This document shows positions 35,723 through 44,412 of a stretch of DNA of 64,000 bases, in pieces. Position numbers and translations under genes: made by a program. Source of the stretch: Helicobacter enhydrae (GTDB lineage: Bacteria > Campylobacterota > Campylobacteria > Campylobacterales > Helicobacteraceae); assembly GCF_001693335.1 (NCBI RefSeq), contig NZ_CP016503.1, positions 310,001 through 374,000 on the forward strand. Direction: 5' to 3'. Below the pieces are notes generated by a model. The model did no database searches and had not been told where the DNA came from. It saw nothing but the letters and a program-made list of their open reading frames with translations. The stretch's first letter is position 1. Every line of letters starts with the position of its first letter.

Positions 35723-36532
35723 TTAATAATCCTTCTGTCTTGCTATCACTACAATTGCGGATAGATATGAAATTGCCAAAGAAATCACTAGCAACATAGC
35801 AAAATCCTGAACAGGAGTGAAAATCACATTTTCAATCTCCAATGACACAAACAAAGGCTTGAGCTCCTCGCTCTCCAAGAAAAACATCAACCCCACAATC
35901 ACAAGCACCGAAGCAATCAATGAATCAATAGAGGCGAGTTTGAACAATACTTTGTTTTTCATCCAACTAGGTGCCCCCAAATAACTCATAATCTCCATAC
36001 GCTTAGAATGTTGCAGATTCCAAATCTCAATTTGCTTGACCATCAGTAAAATGCTCAAGATACCAAGCAATGAGCCAAAAAACAAAATGCTTTTTTTGAG
36101 GAGCAAAAGAAGCTTATAAACTTTGGTGTGTGTTTTGACAAATAGCTCTGCCTTTTGCACCCCATCGATTTTTAGCAGTGCTTGATTAAATGTTGTGATT
36201 TGACGCTCTGTAGGAAAAATAGAAAGCTTGATAGAATAAAACAACGGAAGCTGTTTTTTGAGGAATTCAAGATTTTCATCACTCATAGAGCCCTGCAATT
36301 CCTTCATCACAATATCTGAATCAATAGGGATGACCTCAATCACTTCTTTGAGCTTTTCTTGCAAAGTCCCTAGGTTCATTTCTTTGGTTGAGGCGATAAC
36401 GATGGAGTAATCTTGAGAGAGTTTTTTTTCGTGTTCTGCAACTGCTCTTTGGATCAATTGCGAGCTTTCAAAAGAGCATAGGAGCATCATCAAAGGAATA
36501 ATCAGCGATAAGTGTCTTTTAATGGAGTTCAT
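35723..36532 (-). CDS. ftsX: Cell division permease-like protein FtsX
   Basis: 269 residues from ATG 36532 (AAGGGAT upstream). One N-terminal membrane segment (SLIIPLMMLLCSF), a periplasmic domain of about 120 residues, then three membrane segments (ILFFGSLLGILSILLMV, LIASVLVIVGLMFFL, AMLLVISLAISYLSAIVVI), the FtsX topology. Partners FtsE encoded just upstream with a 14-base overlap. Confidence 0.9.
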   Translation of the reverse strand: MNSIKRHLSLIIPLMMLLCSFESSQLIQRAVAEHEKKLSQDYSIVIASTKEMNLGTLQEKLKEVIEVIPIDSDIVMKELQGSMSDENLEFLKKQLPLFYSIKLSIFPTERQITTFNQALLKIDGVQKAELFVKTHTKVYKLLLLLKKSILFFGSLLGILSILLMVKQIEIWNLQHSKRMEIMSYLGAPSWMKNKVLFKLASIDSLIASVLVIVGLMFFLESEELKPLFVSLEIENVIFTPVQDFAMLLVISLAISYLSAIVVIARQKDY

Positions 36533-37190
36533 AAACGATCCCTTCCTCAATATAGAGTTTTTTGCAATCGATTTCTAGATTTGTCGGGATTTGATGTGTG
36601 ACCACGACCACGGTGATCCCCAACTGCTCATTTGCACCTTTGAGTAGATTCCATACAAGGGAGCTAGAGTATTCATCGAGATTTCCTGTAGGCTCATCAG
36701 CAAGGATCAGGAATGGATTGTGTGCCAAAGCCCTCGCCATAGCCACCCTTTGCTGCTCCCCTCCGCTAAGCTCAAGAGGGTATTTTGAAGCTTTGTGAGT
36801 CATTTTGATGTGTGCGAGAAGTTTTTTGGTTTTGTGCATACACATTTCTTTTTCATAGCCATTGATTTGCATTGGAAGCATTACATTTTTTTCGATGCTC
36901 CATTCCTCGATGAGTTTGTAGTCTTGAAACACGATACCGATACTTTTGCGAAGTTTCAAAATATCGCTTTTGCTAGGCTTCCTCATATCGATCCCCCCGA
37001 CTTTGAGCTCCCCTCCTTTGATACTCAAAGCACCATAGAGTGATTTGAGCAAGGTGCTTTTGCCACTCCCACTCTCCCCCACGACAAACACAAAATCTTT
37101 GCTTTTGATCGTAAAATCTGCTTGTTTGATCACTGGTTCGTTTTTTTTGTAATACAGCTCTAGCTTTTTTGTTTCAATGATGACGCTCAA
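36519..37190 (-). CDS. ftsE: Cell division ATP-binding protein FtsE
   Basis: 223 residues, ABC ATPase: Walker [10 protein letters not shown] (about 40), Q-loop, signature [15 protein letters not shown], Walker [11 protein letters not shown] and H-loop VVVTH. Powers FtsX to activate septal amidases through the EnvC-like protein. Overlaps trmB by 17 bases at its start. Confidence 0.95.
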   Translation of the reverse strand: MSVIIETKKLELYYKKNEPVIKQADFTIKSKDFVFVVGESGSGKSTLLKSLYGALSIKGGELKVGGIDMRKPSKSDILKLRKSIGIVFQDYKLIEEWSIEKNVMLPMQINGYEKEMCMHKTKKLLAHIKMTHKASKYPLELSGGEQQRVAMARALAHNPFLILADEPTGNLDEYSSSLVWNLLKGANEQLGITVVVVTHQIPTNLEIDCKKLYIEEGIVYELH

Positions 37191-38376
37191 AACAACTCCT
37201 TAATAATTGAACTAGTTCAAAATGCGCCGAATGTGTAGCCTCTGTAGGCAAAGGATTGCCTCCCAAATACACAACTTCATCTTTCTCCAACAACACATAT
37301 TTGCTTTGAGGTTGAGAAAAATCCCCAAAACTCAATGCCAAAATGCACCGATCTTGATTCAAATACAAATCATTAATATGCAAAAATGATTTTTGGAGGA
37401 CCTTTTTGGCGGAAATTTTAGCAAAACTTTTTGCAATTTCTCCCAATGCCTTTTCTTTTAGAACCTCTTTCAACGCACAAAAATCAAACTGCAAATCAAG
37501 AATCTTTTGAGGGCTTGTGTCCAAAGCATACATCTGCATCTCATAAATAGATTTTTGCATTCTACGCCAACGCCCCTCGTATTTGCTCACCACTTCTTTG
37601 TCAATGTTTTTGGAGATATACGCCCCAAAGGCACCCTCATTCATCAAAATCTTGTAGGCATCAGCAAAATACTCCTCATCATCTGTTCTCAATTCTAGTT
37701 TGCCTCCCTCTCTTAGCACACGCAAAGCCTCTTGCACAAATCCTGCACTCCATACGCGACGATGTGGCTTTTTGTGCCAAGGCACAGGGAAATGCACATA
37801 CAATGCGTGACAAAGATTGGAGGGCAACAACTCCAAGAAAATCCGTGCATCAAAATTGACAATCCATAGATTCTGCAATCCTAGCAAATTGATCTGATTG
37901 AGAACCTGCTCGATAGATGGGGTATAAAGCTCAATCCCGATAAAAAGCCGATTGGGGTTTTGCTGTGCTTTTTGCAAAATATGACGCCCTGAACCAAAGC
38001 CAATCTCAAGCTCAAACTCTTCATCAAAAGACAAAAAATCCTCGATCTGCTTCAAAAACGGCGATACAAGCAAAGAACGCAAAGAATCATTATTGAGATT
38101 GTGTGATATTAAATATTTCTGATTGTGCTTTGCCAAGATTCTAAGTGCCCCCTTGATGATCCCTGTAGGGATCCCTGCGGAGATTTTTTTGCATTTGAGG
38201 ATATAGTCTTGATGTTTGTGGCGGTAACGCTTGTGGATAAAAAACTCATACCTCTCAAATCTCACAAAAATCAGGCTCTCGCCTTTTGGATTGGAAACCT
38301 CATATTCAAACACATAGCCATCTTGAACGCAAGGCAATGCGAAGCATTCGATTTGGGTGGCAAGACAATGAGGCAT
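37174..38376 (-). CDS. trmB: tRNA (guanine-N7-)-methyltransferase, long epsilonproteobacterial form
   Basis: 400 residues, about twice the usual TrmB. The methyltransferase core is central: EIGFGSGRHILQKA (SAM loop, about 130), FIGIELYTPS, HALYVHFPVPWHKKPHRR and ELRTDDEEYF. The extra N-terminal (about 100) and C-terminal (about 110) segments fit the long form found in Helicobacter. Makes m7G46 in tRNA. ATG is one base off the upstream stop (TAATG). Confidence 0.93.
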   Translation of the reverse strand: MPHCLATQIECFALPCVQDGYVFEYEVSNPKGESLIFVRFERYEFFIHKRYRHKHQDYILKCKKISAGIPTGIIKGALRILAKHNQKYLISHNLNNDSLRSLLVSPFLKQIEDFLSFDEEFELEIGFGSGRHILQKAQQNPNRLFIGIELYTPSIEQVLNQINLLGLQNLWIVNFDARIFLELLPSNLCHALYVHFPVPWHKKPHRRVWSAGFVQEALRVLREGGKLELRTDDEEYFADAYKILMNEGAFGAYISKNIDKEVVSKYEGRWRRMQKSIYEMQMYALDTSPQKILDLQFDFCALKEVLKEKALGEIAKSFAKISAKKVLQKSFLHINDLYLNQDRCILALSFGDFSQPQSKYVLLEKDEVVYLGGNPLPTEATHSAHFELVQLLRSCFERHH

Positions 38377-39590
38377 TATTGGACCTCCAAATCGATATGC
38401 TGGCTGCTCTCGCTTTTGATTCCATTAACATCTACAAACTCCACCCAATAGGTATATTTCACCCCTTTTTGCATATCTTTGTCCTCCCATTGATTCACAT
38501 AATCCTCCAACACAAAGCGGATCGGATCCCCCAAACCACTTTTGCGGTAGATATAGATTTTATTCACCCTTTGGGTATTGGTCGCAGTCCATTCGATCAC
38601 CCCCACTCCATTCTGCACTTGATAGCTTTTGATATTAGGTTGTGCTGGTGGAACTAGAGAGTTCCCGCTAACTGGCACAAGATTGAGTGAGCCTTGTATG
38701 CCATCTCTATCTACAGCCACCACCTTGAAAAACCACCGCTCCCCATTCTCCTCAGTGTGAAATTCATAACGCGTGTTTTCCACCTCTGCGATCTTTTCAA
38801 ACCCCTTTTTCTCCTGTCTAGAAGCATAAATCGCATATTTTGAAAGATCTTTGGTTTGGAGGGGCTTCCATTTCAACACAATGAGATTGGGGACATCATT
38901 GGAAGCTTCCAAATTTTCTATAGGTTTGGGCGGATACTTGGTCGTCGCACTCACACTCTCGCTATATTTGGAATAATCCCCCTCAAAGCTCACCCCCACG
39001 ATGCGATATTCATACTTTGTGCCATCTGACAACTCCCGATCGATGTATTCTGGGAGCAAACGACTAGGAACTGATCCGATCGCTTTCCATTCCCCTTGGA
39101 TTTTTTTCTCAATGATGTATTTTTCGACACTTGGATTGCGATGGGGTGCCCATATCAATTTCACCATTCGCGGTTCATCACTCTGGGCATAAAGCCCCTC
39201 CACAGGATCGATGAAAGAGGTTTTGACGCGTATGGTTTTGCTTTTTCTTGAAATCGTATAATCCGCCCCAATGGTTGCAAACTGATAGGCATACACACTC
39301 TCTGGCTTCAGCCCTTTGTCGATGTAGTGTGTCACAGCAGAATCTTTGATAATCTCAATGCACTCAAATGCCCCATCAGCCTCTTGCCTAAAGATTGCAA
39401 AGCCCTCTACTGATTTGTTTTTGACCCTTTTCCACTCAAATGCTATCGAGCTCACATCTGGGATCACCTGCACTTCATCAATCACGGGCAGAGCAAGATC
39501 TAGCGTGGATTTCATCATAAAAAACCCAACACATCCACTAAACCCTATCCCCAAAAAGATGCAAAAAATGCTCTTGATTAATAACTTCAT
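38376..39590 (-). CDS. Fibronectin type III domain lipoprotein
   Basis: 404 residues from ATG 39590, preceded by a strong GGAGGAAG. Lipobox FSGC after IFLGIG. Then four FN3-like repeats of about 90 residues, each with LxWxP-type strands and YxYRIV / YAYQF strands, for example VKLIWAPHRNPSVEKYIIEK, IVLKWKPLQTKDLSKYAIYA and YTYWVEFVDVNGIKSE. Such repeats are beta-sandwich interaction modules. Located in the envelope-gene block between rluD and trmB; H. pylori has an FN3 protein in this place. Partner unknown. Confidence 0.85.
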   Translation of the reverse strand: MKLLIKSIFCIFLGIGFSGCVGFFMMKSTLDLALPVIDEVQVIPDVSSIAFEWKRVKNKSVEGFAIFRQEADGAFECIEIIKDSAVTHYIDKGLKPESVYAYQFATIGADYTISRKSKTIRVKTSFIDPVEGLYAQSDEPRMVKLIWAPHRNPSVEKYIIEKKIQGEWKAIGSVPSRLLPEYIDRELSDGTKYEYRIVGVSFEGDYSKYSESVSATTKYPPKPIENLEASNDVPNLIVLKWKPLQTKDLSKYAIYASRQEKKGFEKIAEVENTRYEFHTEENGERWFFKVVAVDRDGIQGSLNLVPVSGNSLVPPAQPNIKSYQVQNGVGVIEWTATNTQRVNKIYIYRKSGLGDPIRFVLEDYVNQWEDKDMQKGVKYTYWVEFVDVNGIKSESSQHIDLEVQ

Positions 39591-40521
39591 AAACTTCCTC
39601 CAATGCAAAATTATTGTTTAAAAACCCCAACATATCTCCAAATAGCGGTGCCTGTATCTCTATCCTCTGCCCTGTGGTAGGGTGAATCAGATAAAGCAAA
39701 TAAGCATGAAGCATCAAACGCGTTTGATAAGCGTCGCTCTTGCCATAGAGCGTATCTCCGATGATATGCCTTGATACACTCTCCAAATGTGCACGGATTT
39801 GATGTGTCCTCCCTGTATGCAGTTTGGCGGCTATCAAAGAGACTTGCTTGCTAAGCAATGGCACAAATGTGCTTTTGGAATAGCGACCCCCACTCTTGAG
39901 CTTGGCGATTTTCAATCGATGGTTTGGATTGCGTCCCAAAAAACATTCTACTTCCATTGTTTCCTTGATTGGCAAATCAATGATTGCAAGATAGTATCTC
40001 CCCATCGCACGAGTTTTGAGCTGTTCGCTCAAAGCTTGATGTGCGTGGTTTGTTTTGGCGATGGCGATCGCCCCACTTGTTTGCTTATCTAGTCTATGCA
40101 CGATGCCATACCTCTCCTCCCCACTGATTGTCGAGAGAGAGAAGTTTTTGGATTTGAGATAATCCACCAAAGTCGCTTCTTTCACGCTTGGAGCTTGATG
40201 GACGACCCAATGAGGTGGCTTGTTGAGGACCAAAATCTCCTCATCCTCAAACAAAACCTCAATCTCCTCATCAAAACAGCATTTGATTTCTGTTGCTTCT
40301 TGTTTCAATGGCACAAACTCCACACAATCCCCGATTTTGAGCATCAGACCATTTTTGTCACAGGGCTTTTGATTGACACAAACGCAGTGGTTTTTGATGG
40401 CTTGGGAGGCTTGATTTTTGCTCACACAAAGCCATTGACTCACAAAAGAATCAATTCTTAGTTTTGTGTTCTCTTTAAAATCCTCTTGAGATATAATGTG
40501 TCTTTTTTTTGGCTCACTCAT
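39538..40521 (-). CDS. rluD: Large-subunit rRNA pseudouridine synthase (RluD family)
   Basis: 327 residues from ATG 40521. N-terminal S4-like RNA-binding domain (TKLRIDSFVSQWLCVSKNQA), catalytic GIVHRLDKQTSG with the active-site Asp, then LHTGRTHQIRAHL and DTLYGK. It isomerises uridines in 23S rRNA. Its 3' end overlaps the start of the FN3 gene by 53 bases. Divergent to rodA with a 29-base gap. Confidence 0.93.
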   Translation of the reverse strand: MSEPKKRHIISQEDFKENTKLRIDSFVSQWLCVSKNQASQAIKNHCVCVNQKPCDKNGLMLKIGDCVEFVPLKQEATEIKCCFDEEIEVLFEDEEILVLNKPPHWVVHQAPSVKEATLVDYLKSKNFSLSTISGEERYGIVHRLDKQTSGAIAIAKTNHAHQALSEQLKTRAMGRYYLAIIDLPIKETMEVECFLGRNPNHRLKIAKLKSGGRYSKSTFVPLLSKQVSLIAAKLHTGRTHQIRAHLESVSRHIIGDTLYGKSDAYQTRLMLHAYLLYLIHPTTGQRIEIQAPLFGDMLGFLNNNFALEEVYEVINQEHFLHLFGDRV

Positions 40522-40550
40522 AGCTATTCTTTGGATTATTGGAGTTGATT

Positions 40551-41690
40551 TTGATTTTAAATCGCAGAATCTTATCACATTTTGATTTTTTCATTCCACT
40601 GCTTATTGCACCAATGATTGCCCTATCGCTTTTTTTGATTCACGAATTGGGAAGTGTGCTCATCTACAAGCAGCTCATCTACATCGGTGCCTCTTTGGGT
40701 TTTGCCTATGTTATCTTTTTCATTCCTTTTCGCAATCTCACAAGAAGTCTGTATTTTTTTTATTGGTTTTGTATCATTTTGCTGATTTTGGTGGAGTTTG
40801 TTGGCACCAAAAAACTCGGTGCACAAAGATGGATCCTCATCCCTTTCACTCCGTTTTCTATCCAGCCTAGTGAGATGCTCAAAATCTCTTTGATGTTGAT
40901 TTTGGCTCTCATTATCCGCCAAAACCCACCACCCAAAAACGGCTATGATTGGCGTGAGTTTGGACATCTTGCCTTTTTGATTCTTGTGCCATTTTTTATC
41001 ATTTTGCAACAGCCAGATCTTGGGACTGCTTTGACTATCCTTTTTATGGGGTTTGGCACACTTTTTTTGATCGGCGTGCATCGCAAGATTTGGATCACTC
41101 TAGGGTTGATTTTTGTCCTCTCCTCTCCTATCGTCTATCAGTATGGTTTGCAAGACTATCAGAAAAAAAGGATACACGATTTCCTATCTGAAAGCCCCTC
41201 CCACCAAGTCGCACAATCGATGGTGGCGATTGGTGCAGGGGGACTGCGTGGTAAAGATCGCGATGAAGCGACGCAATCTCAACTCAAATTTCTCCCTATC
41301 GCGACAAGCGATTTTATCTTTGCCTATTATATGGAACGCTTTGGGTTTGTGGGGGGGTTTGTGTTGATTTCCTTGTATATGATTCTGATCTTTCATATTT
41401 TCTCTTATGCCATCATCTACACCAAAGACTATTTTCTGCAGGTGATTTCAAGCTGTGTGGGTATTTTGATTTTTGTTTATATGAGTGTCAATATCGCGAT
41501 GACAATCGGGTTTGCCCCTGTTGTGGGGCTACCTCTGCCGTTTTTTAGTTATGGCGGCACAAGCTTTTTGACTTTTACCATAATGTTTGCAATCTTAGAA
41601 AATCTCCTTGCTTTTAGATACAACTTGAAGTATAATGCGACTTCTCCAAAAGGATCTTTAGCTCAGCTGGTCAGAGCACTCGGCTCATAA
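40551..41690 (+). CDS. rodA: Rod-shape protein RodA (SEDS peptidoglycan polymerase)
   Basis: 379 residues from TTG 40551, with GGAG six bases upstream; earlier TTG codons exist. SEDS features: about ten membrane segments, FSIQPSEMLKISLMLIL, FFIILQQPDLGTAL, GAGGLRGK, TSDFIFAYYMERFG and VGLPLPFFSYGGTSF. Polymerises glycan for cell elongation. Odd feature: the last 13 codons lie inside the following tRNA gene and the stop TAA is in its anticodon loop. The core family ends near LENLLAFRY, so the tail is likely dispensable. Confidence 0.93.
   Translation: MILNRRILSHFDFFIPLLIAPMIALSLFLIHELGSVLIYKQLIYIGASLGFAYVIFFIPFRNLTRSLYFFYWFCIILLILVEFVGTKKLGAQRWILIPFTPFSIQPSEMLKISLMLILALIIRQNPPPKNGYDWREFGHLAFLILVPFFIILQQPDLGTALTILFMGFGTLFLIGVHRKIWITLGLIFVLSSPIVYQYGLQDYQKKRIHDFLSESPSHQVAQSMVAIGAGGLRGKDRDEATQSQLKFLPIATSDFIFAYYMERFGFVGGFVLISLYMILIFHIFSYAIIYTKDYFLQVISSCVGILIFVYMSVNIAMTIGFAPVVGLPLPFFSYGGTSFLTFTIMFAILENLLAFRYNLKYNATSPKGSLAQLVRALGS
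41608..41636 (+). promoter_or_regulatory. Promoter of the tRNA(CAU) gene inside rodA
   Basis: TTGCTT (41608-41613), 17-base spacer, TATAAT (41631-41636). It lies wholly within the rodA reading frame and ends 15 bases before the tRNA. The -10 is perfect and the spacing ideal, so the tRNA probably has its own start. Confidence 0.7.
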
Positions 41691-41728
41691 CCGATTGGTC
41701 GCAGGTTCGAACCCTGCAAGATCCACCA
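41652..41728 (+). tRNA. tRNA with CAU anticodon (elongator Met or Ile2)
   Basis: 77 bases including encoded CCA. Acceptor GGATCTT pairs with AAGATCC; D-arm GCTCAGCTGGTCAGAGC; anticodon stem CTCGG/CCGAT-like with loop CTCATAA; T-arm GCAGGTTCGAACCCTGC. The G1-C72 pair rules out the usual initiator form. The variable-loop TTGGTCGC is reminiscent of Ile2, so Met versus lysidine-modified Ile cannot be settled by eye. Its first 39 bases overlap the rodA ORF. Confidence 0.9.
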
Positions 41729-42024
41729 CTCAATCAAATCACCAATCATCCCCACATCTCACTCTTGGCACAAACCTTGAATCAGCTTTGATTATTCTTT
41801 AGATTTTGGGCATTTCTAGATTTTCTGATTCTCTGTTTTGGGGATTACTTTGATAAAAGCACATTTTCTAGTATCTCAAGCTTGGCTTGGATTCTTTCTT
41901 TTCAAGTTGGCTTGTGGGGCTATATTCTTTTGGTAATTCTAGATTCTCTTGGATTCTCTTTTTTAGTGTTTGGCTTGGGTGTGTCTTTGGATGATTCCTG
42001 AATCTCTAGTGCTTACTTTTCAAG

Positions 42025-42227
42025 TTGGCTTGAGCAAACCACCCTTTATGCAATTCTAGAATCCCCTAGGATCTCTCTTAAGGGGATCAAGGGGAACTTA
42101 TAGCAAGCGTTCCCCTTATCCCCCTTAACAACCCCCATAACCCCAGCATTGCATTAGCAAGGCTCGTTCAAGATTACATTGACTTGGAATCCTTTTTGGT
42201 TCTACAAGGTTGGTTTGGTCAGCAGTT
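42025..42227 (+). repeat. Intergenic repeat module A, copy 2
   Basis: 203 bp, same as 26004-26206 with few differences, containing the TTAAGGGG...CCCCTTAA hairpin. Followed after about 165 bp by module B, as in copies 1 and 4. Confidence 0.9.
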
Positions 42228-42391
42228 GTTTGTGCTTATATTGAAATAGTGAGAGTTTTGTGTTTTTTAGAGTTTTTTGAGAGTGTGCAAAGAGATTCTA
42301 AGAAACTAAGAATCAAGAATCAAGAATGCTTTCACAAAGATTCTAAGATTCAAGATTCAAATCAATAAATCTAAAATCAAATCAAAAAACC

Positions 42392-42571
42392 ACCAAACAA
42401 GAATCAAACTCAAATATTGCACTCTATCGTTGGGTTGTCACACAAAAAGCGGGCAGGGGTTTGGGGGATTTTAAGGGGGATAAGGGGGGTGCCTCGCAAT
42501 AAACCCCCTTGTCCCCCTTATAGAAAAAAGCAAAGTGGGAATTGGAAACTAAGAAGTGTGCTTGTGCAAAA
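42392..42571 (+). repeat. Intergenic repeat module B, copy 2
   Basis: Hairpin arms 42473-42488 and 42504-42519, 16 bp with one T-G wobble. Flanks ACTCTATCGTTGGGTTGTCA and GCAAAGTGGGA match copy 1. Confidence 0.9.
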
Positions 42572-42680
42572 GCAAGATTCAACAACCAAAGAATCTAATC
42601 GCAAAAAAATGCTGACAAATGATGTTTTGCAAAAGCACGGATTTGATCTGATTTAAAGTTGATTTGAAATTTTTTTAAAG

Positions 42681-42883
42681 TTGGCTTGAGCAAAGCACCC
42701 TTTATACAATTCTAGAATCCCCTAGGATCTCTCTTAAGGGGGTCAAGGGGAACTTATAGCAAGCGTTCCCCTTATCCCCCTTAACAACCCCCATAACCCT
42801 AGCATTGCATTAGCAAGGCTCGTTCAAGATTACATTGACTTGGAATCTTTTTTGGTTCTACAAGGTTAGTTTAGGAAGCAGTT
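42681..42883 (+). repeat. Intergenic repeat module A, copy 3 (alone)
   Basis: 203 bp copy of module A, about 170 bp upstream of the GT8 gene and with no module B following. The TTAAGGGGGTCAAGGGGAAC hairpin arm is intact. Confidence 0.9.
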
Positions 42884-42952
42884 GCTATGATTTTTTTGAA
42901 ATAGCAATAAATAGAGAAATCGCACAACAAGTCATCAAATGGCAAACTAATG

Positions 42953-42958
42953 TATAAT
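42953..42958 (+). promoter_or_regulatory. -10 box of the GT8 gene
   Basis: TATAAT in unrepeated sequence, about 93 bases before the ATG at 43052. No convincing -35. Confidence 0.5.
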
Positions 42959-43051
42959 ACAAAAAAGAAAAGCTATAAAAATTGAACAAGAAAAATCCTC
43001 TTGAGTTATCTTGAGCCTTTTTGTATATAGTGCAAATCATTGGAGAGTTTT

Positions 43052-44114
43052 ATGTTTCATTGTGTTTTTAATGCCAATCAAGCTTATATTAAATATCTTG
43101 GGGTTTTATGCTATAGCATCATCAACAACACCAAAACACTTTCTAAATACTCTGATAATCCACTGGGGGGGGGGGGACAAAGACAAAAGGGGCTATTGCT
43201 TTCATATTTTAACCGATGGTTTATCCCACAATACGCAAGAGAAATTACTAAAGTTTGAAGAAGAACTAAACAAAATTTATCCTTGCAAGTTTGAGATATA
43301 TACATTAGATGATAGTGAATTTGCAGGATTGCCAAAACTCAACAACAACTATCTAACTTATTTTCGTTTAAAGATGGCAAGTGTTCTCCCAAAGGAAATT
43401 GAAAAATGCCTCTATCTTGATGTGGATATGCTATGCGTATCTGATATAAGAGAGATTTTTGAAATAGACATTCAGCAAAAAGTATGTGGGGCTGTCATAG
43501 ATGCACACTTTATGCCATTCCGTAGCGCAATAGGCAAAAAAGGGGATGATTTTTCTCTATGTATAGACACTTATTTCAATGCTGGACTTTTACTCATCGA
43601 CCTTAAAAAATGGAGAGAAGAAAACATAGAAGAACAATGCTTTACCTTTCTAAAATCTTACATTCCACAATTTCACGATCAAGACACCCTTAATGCAATT
43701 TTAAGTAAGAGAGTCTATTTGTTGGATTTGAAATGGAATTTTATGGTGGGACATTTGGAGAACGATGGGCATTCTTTCAGAGAGGAAAAAAAGCCATACA
43801 CACTTAATTTCACAAAGCAGGAATATCAAAATGCAAAACAAGAAGCCAAAATTTTGCATTTTCTTACAGGAGATAAACCTTGGAATAGTCATTTTTATCA
43901 AGACAACAATACTGCTTTATTAATGAAGCAATGGAGGGATATTGCATTGCAAATTCCTATATTTTGCGATGAATTGCAAGCTGATTTATCACAAGCCCAT
44001 CTAAATGCACTAAAACCCAAATACCACTCTGGATGGCGTAAATATTTCCACAAACTCAAAGTGCTTTTGAAATGCGCTAGATTCCAAATTTTATTGGCAC
44101 TGCGTCTTAAGTAG
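43052..44114 (+). CDS. Phase-variable GT8 glycosyltransferase, out of frame as sequenced
   Basis: ATG 43052 has GGAG six bases upstream and starts FHCVFNANQAYIKYLGVLCY, the usual GT8 N-terminus. After NPL the 12-G tract (43165-43176) shifts the frame and this reading ends at 43256-43258. The rest of the enzyme is in another frame: GYCFHILTDGLS, the DxD motif CLYLDVDMLC, YFNAGLLLIDLKKW, HDQDTLNAIL and HFLTGDKPW. Eleven (or 14) G would give one protein of about 354 residues. An ORF from 43011 crosses the tract but lacks the GT8 start. GT8 enzymes in Helicobacter add sugars to lipopolysaccharide. It is more AT-rich than neighbours and is flanked by repeats. Confidence 0.88.
43165..43176 (+). repeat. 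Poly-G tract (12 G), out-of-frame state
   Basis: Context CCACT-G12-ACAAAGAC. The upstream (start-containing) frame and downstream frame meet only when the tract is 8, 11 or 14 G. Confidence 0.9.
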
Positions 44115-44202
44115 CAAAAAATCAGAAAAATCATCTCAATCAGCCTCAAAACTTGTTTGAAAGCCCAATAGATAATATATTTATTGGTTCTTATAAATCA
44201 AG

Positions 44203-44232
44203 TTGACAAAATTCCAAAAATACAAGTATGCT
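44203..44232 (+). promoter_or_regulatory. Promoter before the small ORF and ribE
   Basis: TTGACA (44203-44208), 18-base spacer, TATGCT (44227-44232). Predicted start near 44239, 33 bases before ATG 44272. Confidence 0.6.
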
Positions 44233-44271
44233 AAACTTCCATTATCTCAACTAAGAATGGTAGGAAAATAG

Positions 44272-44412
44272 ATGAAAAAGTTTTTGATTTTTTGTTTTGT
44301 ATTCAGCCTTTCTCTTTTTGTAAAAAGATGGGTGCAAGGAATACAAGAAACTGCACAAAGAAGGGGTGCGATAATGAAATGGTTCCTACCTACAAAGGCT
44401 CTTGATGTTTAA
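44272..44412 (+). CDS. Possible small secreted protein, perhaps frameshifted
   Basis: 46 codons with AGGAAA upstream: MKKFLIFCFVFSLSLF is a signal-peptide-like start. In this frame the rest is RWVQGIQETAQRRGAIMKWF. One base earlier, the same DNA reads CKKMGARNTRNCTKKGCDNE followed by MVPTYKGS and a stop. That is Cys-rich and would look more natural after a signal or lipobox, joined by one extra T in the TTTTT run at 44316-44335. It overlaps the start of ribE. Whether either reading is used is unknown. Confidence 0.4.
   Translation: MKKFLIFCFVFSLSLFVKRWVQGIQETAQRRGAIMKWFLPTKALDV

Larger units (their letters stand above)
41729..43051. other. Gene-free region with two module A copies and one module B
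   Basis: From the tRNA to the glycosyltransferase start. 41850-42024 is related to 25845-25990 (AAGCACATTTT, TTCTCAAGCTTGG, TTCTTTTGGT). Complete A-B unit at 42025-42571, then a lone A at 42681. AT-rich AAGAATC / AGATTCT word clusters fill 42290-42370. No gene supported apart from the promoter near 42953. Confidence 0.8.

Noticed and set aside
42417-42656. ORF over module B encoding HKKRAGVWGILRGIRGVPRN-type peptide, also at 59782-60075
   Set aside because: The reading comes from the hairpin of the repeat; copies differ in start and end, and there is no SD. Similar peptides in databases would be repeat by-products.
43011-43164. N-terminus of the ORF starting at 43011 as the real start of the GT8 enzyme
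   Set aside because: It lacks the GT8 N-terminal sequence, which is present in the neighbouring frame from 43052 with a good Shine-Dalgarno.
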